A stretch of DNA of 64,000 nt, taken from Marinobacter pelagius. Lineage in GTDB: Bacteria > Pseudomonadota > Gammaproteobacteria > Pseudomonadales > Oleiphilaceae. The stretch's first letter is position 1. Each line of letters starts with the position of its first letter. The notes under the pieces are model-generated. The model was not told the DNA's origin and searched no databases. It saw only the letters and a program-made list of their open reading frames with translations. Where the stretch lies: the NCBI RefSeq assembly GCF_003315345.1, contig NZ_QNRO01000008.1:1-64000 (forward strand), in the 5' to 3' direction. Made by a program: the position numbers and the translations under genes. Below, in pieces: positions 35,361 through 42,797 of the stretch.

Positions 35361-35939
35361 TTATGCCAGGTTTTCGTTGACGAAATCCCAGTTAACCAGG
35401 TTCCAGAACGCTTCCAGGTAGTTCGGACGGGAGTTGCGGTAGTCGATGTAGTAGGCGTGCTCCCACACGTCTACGGTCAGTACCGGCTTGTCCGCGCCAG
35501 TCAGCGGGGTTTCCGCGTTGCTGGTGTTGACGATGGCAACGCTGCCGTCAGCCTTCTTCACCAGCCAGGTCCAGCCGGAACCGAAGTTGTTGGCGGCCTT
35601 GTCGTTGAACTCTTTCTTGAAGTCTTCGAAAGAACCGAAGGCTTTCTCGATGGCGTCCTTGGCTGCGCCAGTCGGCTCACCGCCACCGTTCGGGCTCAGG
35701 CAGTGCCAGTAGAAAGTGTGGTTCCACACCTGGGCTGCGTTGTTGAACAGCGGGCCGCTGGAGCTCTTGATGATGTCTTCCAGGGACTTGTTGGCGTTGT
35801 CGGTGCCTTCAATCAGGCCGTTCAGCTTGGTGACGTAGGTGTTGTGGTGCTTACCGTAATGGTACTCGAGGGTTTCCTGAGAGATGTGCGGTTCCAGTGC
35901 GTTTTTTTCGTAAGGCAGTGCGGGAAGTTCAAATGCCAT
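35361..35939 (-). CDS. sodB: Iron superoxide dismutase
   Basis: A 192-residue Fe/Mn-type superoxide dismutase converting superoxide to oxygen and peroxide in the cytoplasm. Metal ligands H27, H74, D157 and H161 are all present (EYHYGKHH, WNHTFYWHC, DVWEHAYYIDY). Gln70 in NNAAQVWNH and the ALPYEKNALEPHIS opening indicate the iron type. Length equals E. coli SodB. It is monocistronic with its own terminator. Strong codon bias indicates high expression. Confidence 0.97.
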   Translation of the reverse strand: MAFELPALPYEKNALEPHISQETLEYHYGKHHNTYVTKLNGLIEGTDNANKSLEDIIKSSSGPLFNNAAQVWNHTFYWHCLSPNGGGEPTGAAKDAIEKAFGSFEDFKKEFNDKAANNFGSGWTWLVKKADGSVAIVNTSNAETPLTGADKPVLTVDVWEHAYYIDYRNSRPNYLEAFWNLVNWDFVNENLA

Positions 35940-36010
35940 GAGGTCGTTCTCCCTGTCTCTCTGTTTATGTGGATGTACAGTAGCGCAATATAAGGTCGAT
36001 TTGAGCTATA

Positions 36011-37129
36011 TCAACCCTTTGGTGTCAAAGAACTTTTAAACTCCGGACAGCCCGGCAGGAACTGCGCGCAGTTCCGGACCCGCCAGACCAGCTCTTCGTA
36101 GCTGTCCGCCAGAATGTTCACATGACCCAGCTTGCGGCCCGGTCGCTCCCCTTTATTGTAGAGGTGAACGTGCGCGTAGGGCAGTTCCAGAATCCGCTCG
36201 ATGTCGCCGTGCTCGCCAATGATATTGATCATACAGCTTAGACCACGGGGCGCGACATTTCCCAGCGGGTGGCCGCTGACGGCGCGGATGTGGTTCTCGA
36301 ACTGGCTGGTCATGGCCCCTTCGATGGTCCAGTGGCCGGAGTTGTGCACCCTCGGCGCCATCTCGTTCGCCACCAGGCCATCGTCGGTTTCGAACAGCTC
36401 AAGAGTCAATACGCCGACGTAGTCCAATTCGTTCAACAGCGCCTTGATGTAACGCTCGGCGTCTTCCTGGACGTGCCTCTCCAGGCCGGGGGCCGGGGCG
36501 ATGGAGTAGCGCAGGATGCCTTCGTGGTGAGTGTTCTCCGCCATCGGATAGAAGGCCAGGTCGCCGTCTTCGGCGCGCACCGCGATGATGGACACTTCGC
36601 GCTTGAAGTTGACGAATTTCTCGACGATCAGGAGTTGGTGCCCAATGCTTTCCCAGGCGCTTTCGGCGTCTGCCGGATCTTTCAGGACAGCCTGGCCCTT
36701 GCCGTCATAGCCTTCGGTGATGGATTTGGCGACCACGGGGCAGCCGAGCTCTTCGGCGGCGGCTTTGAGGGATTCAGCGCTGTCGGCGATTTTCCACTCG
36801 GGAGTGGGGATGCCCAGCTGGCCAAACAGGGTTTTCTCGGCTTCGCGGTTCTGGCACACCTGCAGTGCTCTCGGGCAGGGGTGAACCGGCTTTTCTTTGG
36901 CCAGTTTTTCGGCAACTTCGACTGGCAGGTGTTCGAATTCGTAGGTGACGCGGTCTACTCGGGACAGGAAGTCGTCCAGGTATTGGCCTTCGCGGTCGAT
37001 GATGACTTCGCCGAGCCCGGCGCTGGGGCTGCCGGACATGTCGTAGAATACAAAGGTCTTGGCCAGCGGGTATCCGGCGAGGGCCAGCATGCGCCCGAGT
37101 TGGCCGGCGCCTAGTACACCAATTCTCAT
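36011..37129 (-). CDS. purK: N5-carboxyaminoimidazole ribonucleotide synthase
   Basis: A 372-residue ATP-grasp enzyme making N5-CAIR from AIR, bicarbonate and ATP in purine synthesis. It begins MRIGVLGAGQLGRMLALAGYPL, has the ATP-grasp core (VAKSITEGYDGKGQ, NFKREVSIIAVR, LELFETDDGLVANEMAPRVHNSGHWT) and a normal length. ATG 37129 follows CAGGAG; an upstream in-frame ATG adds nine unconserved residues. Usually purE directly precedes purK; here 452 bp with two long palindromes separate them, so a promoter may lie in between. Confidence 0.95.
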   Translation of the reverse strand: MRIGVLGAGQLGRMLALAGYPLAKTFVFYDMSGSPSAGLGEVIIDREGQYLDDFLSRVDRVTYEFEHLPVEVAEKLAKEKPVHPCPRALQVCQNREAEKTLFGQLGIPTPEWKIADSAESLKAAAEELGCPVVAKSITEGYDGKGQAVLKDPADAESAWESIGHQLLIVEKFVNFKREVSIIAVRAEDGDLAFYPMAENTHHEGILRYSIAPAPGLERHVQEDAERYIKALLNELDYVGVLTLELFETDDGLVANEMAPRVHNSGHWTIEGAMTSQFENHIRAVSGHPLGNVAPRGLSCMINIIGEHGDIERILELPYAHVHLYNKGERPGRKLGHVNILADSYEELVWRVRNCAQFLPGCPEFKSSLTPKG

Positions 37130-37194
37130 TTGTGTTCTCCTGCCATGGTTTGGCATATGAGTTTAGTCTGATTTCTGGTCTGGCTTCGGGAGTG

Positions 37195-37310
37195 TGAGCG
37201 GGTTGGGCAAGGCTTTCCAAAACACGCTCCTGGCGGCACGTCCCTGTGACGCTTGAGCTCCGCCATCCATGGCTCCGCACAGTTTTGGAAAGCCTTGCCC
37301 AACCCGCTCA
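37195..37310. repeat. Variable-arm palindromic element, copy 1
   Basis: Arms 37195-37223 and 37282-37310 are perfectly complementary over 29 nt with a 58-nt centre. The inner 11 nt of the arm (CTTTCCAAAAC / GTTTTGGAAAG) are common to all three copies in the window; the outer 18 nt (TGAGCGGGTTGGGCAAGG) are specific to this copy. The centre contains GCACGTCCCTGTG and GCTTGAGCTCCGCC, shared with copy 3, and CCATGG. Confidence 0.9.
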
Positions 37311-37425
37311 ACGGAACCTTGTGCAAAGCCGCTCGTTCACATCGCGATAGCATTAACCTCTCTTCCCAGCTCTTCGCCCTGAATTGGCTAGTCTCTGCGC
37401 TTGAATGGCTATCACAACAGGTTCG

Positions 37426-37537
37426 GGGAGTCTTAGGGGTATCCTTTCCAAAACTGTTGAGGGCCATGGACGGCCCGAAACAAGCGCACATGGACGTGCT
37501 CGTAGCGTGTTTTGGAAAGGATACCCCTAAGACTCCC
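37426..37537. repeat. Variable-arm palindromic element, copy 2 (inverted)
   Basis: Arms 37426-37454 and 37509-37537 pair perfectly over 29 nt with a 54-nt centre. The inner CTTTCCAAAAC is shared; the outer 18 nt (GGGAGTCTTAGGGGTATC) are specific. The centre read on the minus strand (ACGCTACGAGCACGTCC, GTCCATGGCC) resembles that of copy 1, so this copy is in the opposite orientation. 115 bp separate it from copy 1. Confidence 0.9.
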
Positions 37538-37581
37538 TTCTCCCAAGTTTGGTATGCCAGCTTGATTTGGGTTGTCAGGTC

Positions 37582-38073
37582 TTACTGATCGCTCGGGTCC
37601 GGATTATCGAGGACTGTCTGCGTTTGGGTCGAACGAAACTCTTCGACCGCCTTCCGGACATTATTATCGAACGTGCCGATGATTTGTGCTGCCAGCAGGC
37701 CGGCGTTGGTGGCTCCCGCCTTGCCGATGGCCAGGGTGCCAACGGCAATGCCGCCGGGCATCTGGACGATGGAGAGCAGGGAGTCGAGGCCGTTCAGGGC
37801 TTTGGACTGGACCGGGACACCGAGCACGGGCAGGGCGGTCTGGGAGGCGACCATGCCCGGGAGGTGCGCGGCTCCGCCGGCGCCTGCGATGATGACTTTC
37901 AGGCCGCGGTCTGCAGCGGTCTTGGCGTAGTCAAAGAGCAGGTCCGGAGTGCGGTGGGCGGAGACGACTTTGGTTTCGTAGGGTACGCCGAGCTGTTCGA
38001 GCATGTTGGCGGCGTGTTCCATGGTGGGCCAGTCGGATTTGGAGCCCATGATGAGTCCTACAAGCGGCTGCAT
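37582..38073 (-). CDS. purE: N5-CAIR mutase, catalytic subunit
   Basis: A 163-residue class I PurE, which moves the carboxyl group of N5-CAIR to give CAIR. The active-site motif GSKSDWPTM is near the start; [18 protein letters not shown] and [30 protein letters not shown] sequence (here [22 protein letters not shown]) are all there. ATG 38073 follows CAGGA; an ATG three codons earlier is possible. It is upstream of purK on the same strand but separated from it by two palindromic elements. Confidence 0.95.
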   Translation of the reverse strand: MQPLVGLIMGSKSDWPTMEHAANMLEQLGVPYETKVVSAHRTPDLLFDYAKTAADRGLKVIIAGAGGAAHLPGMVASQTALPVLGVPVQSKALNGLDSLLSIVQMPGGIAVGTLAIGKAGATNAGLLAAQIIGTFDNNVRKAVEEFRSTQTQTVLDNPDPSDQ

Positions 38074-38190
38074 ATGCAACATCCTGAGATAATTGGAAAG
38101 CCGGCCATTGTATGTTTTGGCTACTTACCATGCAACTTGGCTATTGGGGTGCATGGTGCCGGGTGGGCACTGAAGAAGGGGCCGTCCCCA

Positions 38191-38285
38191 GGGGTCTGAT
38201 GAAAGCTTTCATCTGACCCCATCTTAAGGTCCGTCTCCGTGGTTGCCGCCAAGGAGGGGTCAGAAGAAAGCGTTCTTCAGACCCC
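38191..38285. repeat. REP-like pair (R 38191-38220, F 38256-38285)
   Basis: R unit with GATGAA arms, F unit with GAAGAA arms and spacer of 35 nt (ATCTTAAGG...). It lies upstream of purE and upstream of the tnpB element. Confidence 0.88.
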
Positions 38286-38349
38286 GGCCCGATACCGACA
38301 TTAGCAGAGCTTCATTTCACCCTGTTCATCACTATATTTGCGCGAGAAA

Positions 38350-38396
38350 CCCCGTCGTTCAGGTCGGGGAGGGATAGCGCGTCGGCCTGAGCCGAC
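38350..38396 (+). other. Two hairpins in the upstream end of the tnpB element
   Basis: CCCCG..CGGGG (38350-38369) followed by GAGGGAT resembles the right-end hairpin (CCCCGTC-TTCAGG-CGGGGAGG) that normally lies downstream of IS200/IS605 tnpB genes. GTCGGC-CTGA-GCCGAC (38381-38396) follows. Either these are the left-end hairpins of this element or the remains of another IS605-type right end lying in front of it. Confidence 0.5.
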
Positions 38397-38458
38397 CCTG
38401 TTCTCGCTGCCTCCTTTTGGTGGTTGCTATCTGTTGGTGCACTGTATAAATTAACAGT

Positions 38459-39604
38459 ATGACAAAGCGCGCCTACAAATACCGGTTTTATCCCACGCCC
38501 AAGCAGGCAGAGTTGCTTGCTCGGACGTTCGGGTGTGTGCGTTTTGTCTACAACGCGGTGCTTCGGTATCGCATCGACGCCTTTTACGAACGTCAGGAAA
38601 AGGTGGGCTATGCGAACGCCAGCGCCCATCTGACGACTTTGAAAAAGGACCCAGACCTGGCGTTCCTGAACGAAGTCAGTTGTGTGCCTCTGCAACAAAG
38701 CCTTCGGCACCAGCAAACCGCGTTCAAGAACTTCTTTGACGGTCGAGCTCGGTATCCCCGGTTCAAAAGCAAGCGGCACCGCCAGTCGGTGGAATTTACC
38801 CGCTCGGCGTTTCAATACCGGAACGGGCAACTGTTTCTGGCCAAGTCCAAAGAACCGCTGGCGGTTCGCTGGACCCGGGATCTGCCCTGTGAGCCGACCA
38901 CACTTACCGTCTCCAAAGACAGCGCCGGACGCTACTTTGTGTCCTGCCTGTGTGAGTTTGATCCCAGGACGTTGCCCGTCACTCCGAAGATGGTGGGCAT
39001 TGATCTGGGCCTCAAAGACCTGTTCGTGACCAGCGATGGGCATCAAACCGGCAATCCTCGCCATACGGTGAAATACGCGGCCAGGCTGGCAAAGGCGCAA
39101 CGGCGCCTGAGCCGGAAGAAGCTCGGCTCCCGAAACCGGGCGAAAGCCCGGATGAAGGTAGCGCGACTTCACGCCAAACTCTCTGATTGCCGGATGGATA
39201 ATTTGCACAAATTGTCCCGCAAGATCGTGAGCGAGAACCAAGTGATCTGCGTCGAATCGTTGAAGGTCAAGAACATGCTGCGCAACCGCTCGCTGGCCAA
39301 ATCCATCAGCGATGCCGGCTGGGGCGAGTTCGTTCGCCAACTGGCGTATAAAGCGGAGTGGGCTGGCCGAAAACTGGTCGCCATTGACCAGTGGTACCCG
39401 TCGAGCAAACGCTGCTCAGCGTGCGGCTTTGTGATGGACGCCATGCCACTGGATGTGCGGCACTGGACCTGTCCAGAGTGCGCAGCCAAACACGATCGCG
39501 ACCTGAATGCCGCTATCAACATTAAAGCCGCCGGGCTGGCGGTCTTAGCCCTTGGAGAGAATGTCAGTGGCATGGAGTCAGTCTCCGTGTCCAGTTCTCA
39601 GTGA
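38459..39604 (+). CDS. tnpB: TnpB, RNA-guided nuclease of IS200/IS605 (IS1341-like) type
   Basis: A 381-residue OrfB/TnpB. The N-terminal part (KYRFYPTPKQAELLARTFGCVRFVYN) is standard. RuvC residues are D182 (GIDLGLKD), E266 (CVESLKVKNM) and D348 (HDRDLNAAINI), with a zinc knuckle C319/C322 and C338/C341. All are intact, so it should be an active RNA-guided DNA nuclease, the ancestor type of Cas12. No TnpA transposase is nearby, so the unit is of the tnpB-only sort and depends on a partner elsewhere. The ATG is preceded by AATTAACAGT with no clear ribosome site. Confidence 0.95.
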   Translation: MTKRAYKYRFYPTPKQAELLARTFGCVRFVYNAVLRYRIDAFYERQEKVGYANASAHLTTLKKDPDLAFLNEVSCVPLQQSLRHQQTAFKNFFDGRARYPRFKSKRHRQSVEFTRSAFQYRNGQLFLAKSKEPLAVRWTRDLPCEPTTLTVSKDSAGRYFVSCLCEFDPRTLPVTPKMVGIDLGLKDLFVTSDGHQTGNPRHTVKYAARLAKAQRRLSRKKLGSRNRAKARMKVARLHAKLSDCRMDNLHKLSRKIVSENQVICVESLKVKNMLRNRSLAKSISDAGWGEFVRQLAYKAEWAGRKLVAIDQWYPSSKRCSACGFVMDAMPLDVRHWTCPECAAKHDRDLNAAINIKAAGLAVLALGENVSGMESVSVSSSQ

Positions 39605-39662
39605 ATTGGGAATCCTCTTCCTTCAGGTGGAGGAGCAGTCAAAAGTGCATGTATTATCAGTT
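39500..39662 (+). ncRNA. Predicted omega (right-end) guide RNA of TnpB
   Basis: TnpB guide RNAs overlap the 3' end of tnpB and finish in the right-end hairpin, followed by a guide read from the flank. Here CCTCTTCC-TTCA-GGTGGAGG (39614-39633) forms that hairpin. The element would end at TCAA (39639-39642), as in ISDra2. The next 16-20 bases (from AAGTGCATGTATTATC at 39643) would be the guide. The 5' boundary given is a guess. Confidence 0.45.
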
Positions 39663-39770
39663 GTTGACCTGAAAAGCGGCCATAATTCAGACAGAGATGG
39701 TCGGGCATTTCTCATTAACGATCCGATCAACAGAAGAACGAACAACCAGAACCCAGAGCCAGGAGCAGTA

Positions 39771-40745
39771 ATGGATTCCATCCGCCCAGATGACGACGAA
39801 CTCCGAGCAGACGCGCCGATTGGCAGTAGCGAACGGAAACGGCCGGCTCCGAAAAAGGCTGCCGCTGCGCCGGCTGCTCGGTCCGGTGGTTCGGGCGGGT
39901 CCGGGAAGCGGCCGGTTGGTAACGGAAATGGCAACGGAGGCAACGGAAAGGGTGGTCTGGCAGCGGTCTGGTTGTTGCTGATTGCCGTTGCGGTGGCCGC
40001 GGTTGCCGGTTGGTATTCCCAGAATCAGCGGATTCAGGCGTTGGAGTCGCAGCTGGAGGAGGCGGATTACTGGGCGCGGCAGAGTAAGTTGGCGTTGGCG
40101 CGGTTTGAGGGTGAGCTCTCGGAGACCGGGGAGAATCTGCAGGAGCGGGGGCAGTCGCTGGAGGAGCAGATCACGTCAAACAAGTCGGGGCTGGAGGAAG
40201 CTTCCAGTGAGATCCGGAAGTTGTGGGTGGTGGCCAATGAGCGCAACAAGGCCCGGCTGGATGAGCATGAGGAGCAGTTGGCGACGCTGAAGTCGGCTCT
40301 GGAGGAAGAGAAGAAGGCGGTCGCCAGTCTGGAAGCGACTCTTGAAGAAGCCAGGGCTTCTCTGTCTTCGGAGATTGCCTCGCTTGAAGAGCAGACGCAG
40401 ACGTCGATTGTTGCGCTGAAGGAAAACACCGCCCAGGCCTCGGAGCAGATTACCAAGCTGAGTCAGCAGATGGCGGATGTGGATCAGGTGATCGAGAGCC
40501 GCATTCGCCGGTTCGAGCAGGAGCAGAAGCTGGGCATCAGTGGCATGGAGAGCCGGATTACGGCTTTGGAGAAGAAGACCGATGGTGTGGCTGGCAGTTC
40601 GGAGGTGCGTTCGCTGCGTAATCAGTTGGCCTCGCTCAAGCAGACGGTGGACTCCATCGATGCGTCCCGTGCGCAGCTGACATCTCGCCTGGTGCGTTTG
40701 TCTGATGAGGTGGACCGGCTGGAGGCGAGAGTGTCCGGTCAGTAA
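39771..40745 (+). CDS. Membrane-anchored coiled-coil protein
   Basis: A 324-residue protein of unknown function. Residues 1-60 are cytoplasmic, basic, and low-complexity (PAPKKAAAAPAARSGGSGGSG, NGNGNGGNGKGG). A single helix spans 63-81 (LAAVWLLLIAVAVAAVAGW). From 82 to the end almost everything is predicted coiled coil, dense in Glu, Gln, Leu and Ser. ATG 39771 follows CCAGGAGCAGTA and fits a N-in, C-out topology. It resembles envelope proteins sometimes named 'ATPase' by weak similarity to SMC; no ATPase motif is present. The tnpB element lies just upstream and may have changed its promoter. Confidence 0.7.
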   Translation: MDSIRPDDDELRADAPIGSSERKRPAPKKAAAAPAARSGGSGGSGKRPVGNGNGNGGNGKGGLAAVWLLLIAVAVAAVAGWYSQNQRIQALESQLEEADYWARQSKLALARFEGELSETGENLQERGQSLEEQITSNKSGLEEASSEIRKLWVVANERNKARLDEHEEQLATLKSALEEEKKAVASLEATLEEARASLSSEIASLEEQTQTSIVALKENTAQASEQITKLSQQMADVDQVIESRIRRFEQEQKLGISGMESRITALEKKTDGVAGSSEVRSLRNQLASLKQTVDSIDASRAQLTSRLVRLSDEVDRLEARVSGQ

Positions 40746-40884
40746 CCAGGTAGATTCTGCTTGTCTGAACGGAGTGCCCGGCGCTTTGTAACAGTTTGTA
40801 TTCATCCCTTGCGGTAGCTCTCATTTCTGGCGCGAGCCAGTTGTTATGATCAGGCGACTCGCAACGGGATGAAGAGCAAGAACA

Positions 40885-41727
40885 ATGAGCAAACGAACCC
40901 TTCTGGCGCTGTCGCTGCTGATCTTTGGTTCCGGGTGCACGGTGTACCAGTCGATCGGCAAGAGCGTTGGTTCCTTCCTGCATCCGGTGTCCGGCCCCGA
41001 TTTCGTTCACATCCCGGATGGTCAATGGGATCGGGATAACGCCCTACTTTATTTCTATCGCACCCATTCCCAGTGGGCGGCGGATGAGATCGAGGCGCCG
41101 AGCGTCTACATTGATGACCACCACTATTTCAACATCCGCAATGACAGTTACACCTGGCTCGAGGTCAGCCCCGGTGAGCGTCACATCGCCATGCGACGGC
41201 CTCTGCTCGGGCTGGAGGGGCTGAATTCGTTCAGCCTCAGTCTGATTGCCGATGCCACGCTCCGGGTGGAGCCGGGGCAGATCTACTACCTGCGGTACAA
41301 TGAGCTCACGGAACCGGAGCAGATTCATCCGGACCTGGATCCGGAGCATCCCCTGGCCGAGGGGGATCTTCAGCTGGTGACTCGCAGCTATGCCATGCAG
41401 GCAGGGGAAATCGTATCGACCCAGTTTCTGAACAGTGATTTGCTGGCGCCAAACCATGCCGCTACCTCGATTGTGGAGGTCAACGAGGATATCGATTACG
41501 AACGCTCGCTGGCTGCGCTGGAAGAAGAGCGGGAACTGGAGGTTGAGCGCCTCAAGGAGGCGGGGAAGTACGAACCCGCGCCCTGGTACTGGCCGTTCGG
41601 TGGTGGCCCGTCGGAGCCGCTGGAAGCCGAGCGGAAGATCCGTAAGCTCGAACGGGATTATGCGGCGCTGGAGGAAGAGAGGGAGCGTCGTGAGGAGGCG
41701 GAATCGGGAGGCTGGTGGTTTTTCTGA
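40885..41727 (+). CDS. Lipoprotein with DUF2846-like domain
   Basis: A 280-residue lipoprotein. The signal peptide ends in the lipobox FGSGC with Cys18. The body (NALLYFYRTHSQWAADEIEAPSVYIDDHHYFNIRNDSYTWLEVSPGERHIAMRR, then VEPGQIYYLRY) matches the DUF2846 pattern, a small beta-sandwich in envelope proteins. The last 80 residues are acidic helical repeats (LEEERELEVERLKE, LEEERERREEAES) around a Trp/Pro/Gly stretch (PWYWPFGGG). Thr19 after the lipid Cys favours the outer membrane by the +2 rule. Function unknown. Confidence 0.8.
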   Translation: MSKRTLLALSLLIFGSGCTVYQSIGKSVGSFLHPVSGPDFVHIPDGQWDRDNALLYFYRTHSQWAADEIEAPSVYIDDHHYFNIRNDSYTWLEVSPGERHIAMRRPLLGLEGLNSFSLSLIADATLRVEPGQIYYLRYNELTEPEQIHPDLDPEHPLAEGDLQLVTRSYAMQAGEIVSTQFLNSDLLAPNHAATSIVEVNEDIDYERSLAALEEERELEVERLKEAGKYEPAPWYWPFGGGPSEPLEAERKIRKLERDYAALEEERERREEAESGGWWFF

Positions 41728-41829
41728 GCATTGGCTGAATCGACAGGGTGCAGGAGCGGTTTCACAATTGTGAATGCCGGAACTGGTAACTACACTGCAT
41801 TCAGTAAAATGAATCAGGAAGTCAGGAAA

Positions 41830-42072
41830 ATGTCTTTGAAGGATCGCTTGCAGGGCAGCCTGGAAAAGCTGGCCGATGATGTGGTGCCTCGGGCCATGCA
41901 GGGGCTTGAGGATGTCCGGAGACGCCTTGATGAGCTGAATTGCTCGCTGGCGAGTCGGTCCATCCCCGATGACCGGCGCTCAAGGGTGAGTGAGTTGTCC
42001 CTGCGCCAGAAGGCCGAGCAGGCGGGCCAGCGGCTGGTCGAGAAGGGGACGAAAAACCGCTCCGGTAAATGA
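41830..42072 (+). CDS. Small conserved hypothetical protein
   Basis: An 80-residue soluble, basic, helical protein (MSLKDRLQGSLEKLADDVVPRAMQGLEDVRRRLDEL), with no motif that was recognised. ATG 41830 is preceded by CAGGAAGTCAGGAAA, a strong ribosome site; an ATG 21 bp earlier is less favoured. It sits between the lipoprotein gene and the tRNA cluster. Steady codon use supports it as a real gene. Confidence 0.6.
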   Translation: MSLKDRLQGSLEKLADDVVPRAMQGLEDVRRRLDELNCSLASRSIPDDRRSRVSELSLRQKAEQAGQRLVEKGTKNRSGK

Positions 42073-42238
42073 CCGGTTTCTGATCAGGTTTTGGTTGAAA
42101 ATCGCCCGATTTTGAATGGCTTGCAGATTTTTTCAGAAAATTCCCGGAAAAGGTTTGACACCGTCAGCGAAATGCTTAAAATGCGCGTCTCACTTGCTTG
42201 AGACAGCAAGGACTTGAAAGCCTCTCGAGGTTGGAAGT

Positions 42239-42314
42239 GGGTGGTTAGCTCAGCTGGGAGAGCATCGCCCTTACAAGGCGAGGGTCGCAGGTTCGATCCC
42301 TGCACCACCCACCA
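42239..42314 (+). tRNA. tRNA-Val (anticodon TAC)
   Basis: The 76-nt cloverleaf reads GGGTGGT acceptor, D-arm AGCTCAGCTGGGAGAGC, anticodon loop CTTACAA, T-arm with GGTTCGATCC, and ACCACCC with encoded CCA (42312-42314). It is the first of a three-tRNA cluster (Val, Asp, Val). Confidence 0.97.
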
Positions 42315-42390
42315 CTTTCAGAGTCTTTCAAAGGCATCACCGGATCACCCCATCCGGTTTCAGGTTCAAGCCCACGAGCTGAATTGATGC

Positions 42391-42467
42391 GGAGCGGTAG
42401 TTCAGTTGGTTAGAATACCGGCCTGTCACGCCGGGGGTCGCGGGTTCGAGTCCCGTCCGCTCCGCCA
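42391..42467 (+). tRNA. tRNA-Asp (anticodon GTC)
   Basis: The 77-nt cloverleaf reads GGAGCGG acceptor, D-arm TTCAGTTGGTTAGAA, anticodon loop CTGTCAC, T-loop TTCGAGT, and CCGCTCC plus GCCA end. CCA is encoded. Confidence 0.97.
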
Positions 42468-42476
42468 TTTTTTCCC

Positions 42477-42552
42477 GGGTGGTTAGCTCAGCTGGGAGAG
42501 CATCGCCCTTACAAGGCGAGGGTCGCAGGTTCGATCCCTGCACCACCCACCA
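42477..42552 (+). tRNA. tRNA-Val (anticodon TAC), second copy
   Basis: Identical over its length to the first tRNA-Val (42239-42314), with encoded CCA. It closes the cluster and is followed by an intrinsic terminator. Confidence 0.97.
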
Positions 42553-42560
42553 GAATTCCG

Positions 42561-42595
42561 AAAAGGCCGATCCACGAGGATCGGCCTTTTTTCGT
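42561..42595 (+). terminator. Terminator of the tRNA Val-Asp-Val cluster
   Basis: AAAAGGCCGATCC (42561-42573) and GGATCGGCCTTTT (42578-42590) pair perfectly over 13 bp with loop ACGA and the stem runs into TTCG. Confidence 0.92.
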
Positions 42596-42629
42596 TCCAG
42601 GGGATCACTCAGGGGTCTGATGTTGCTTA

Positions 42630-42787
42630 GGGGTCTGATGAAAAGCCCCCGGCTTTCCATCTGACCCCATTTTCAGGTCAAGCTCCGAGCTTGCCGCTAA
42701 CTTGGGGTCAGATGAAGGCTTTCATCAGACCCCTGGGGTCGAGTCAGGCGTGAAAACGGGGTCAGATGAAAGCGTTCATCAGACCCC
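42630..42787. repeat. REP-like cluster (R variant 42630-42668, F 42704-42733, F 42758-42787)
   Basis: The R unit is longer than usual (39 nt): its tip holds AAAAGCC-CCC-GGCTTT, which extends the stem. The F units have GATGAA arms. A half-arm (GGGGTCTGATGTT) precedes at 42612. This is the last REP block in the window; nothing of the kind was seen from 42788 to 64000. Confidence 0.87.
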
Positions 42788-42797
42788 GCCCGGCACC

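Noticed and set aside
37253..37588. Reading frames through the variable-arm palindromes as genes
   Set aside because: The frames run through both arms of a palindrome and exist on either strand; similar 'proteins' arise from each copy. No ribosome site or family pattern.
38312..39340. Minus-strand frame of 342 codons opposite tnpB
   Set aside because: Antisense of a clear TnpB with all catalytic residues; no independent support.
42337..42660. Minus-strand reading frame containing GSNLRPSPCKGDALPAELT
   Set aside because: This is the reverse translation of tRNA-Val and tRNA-Asp genes, a well-known false protein seen in many genomes.
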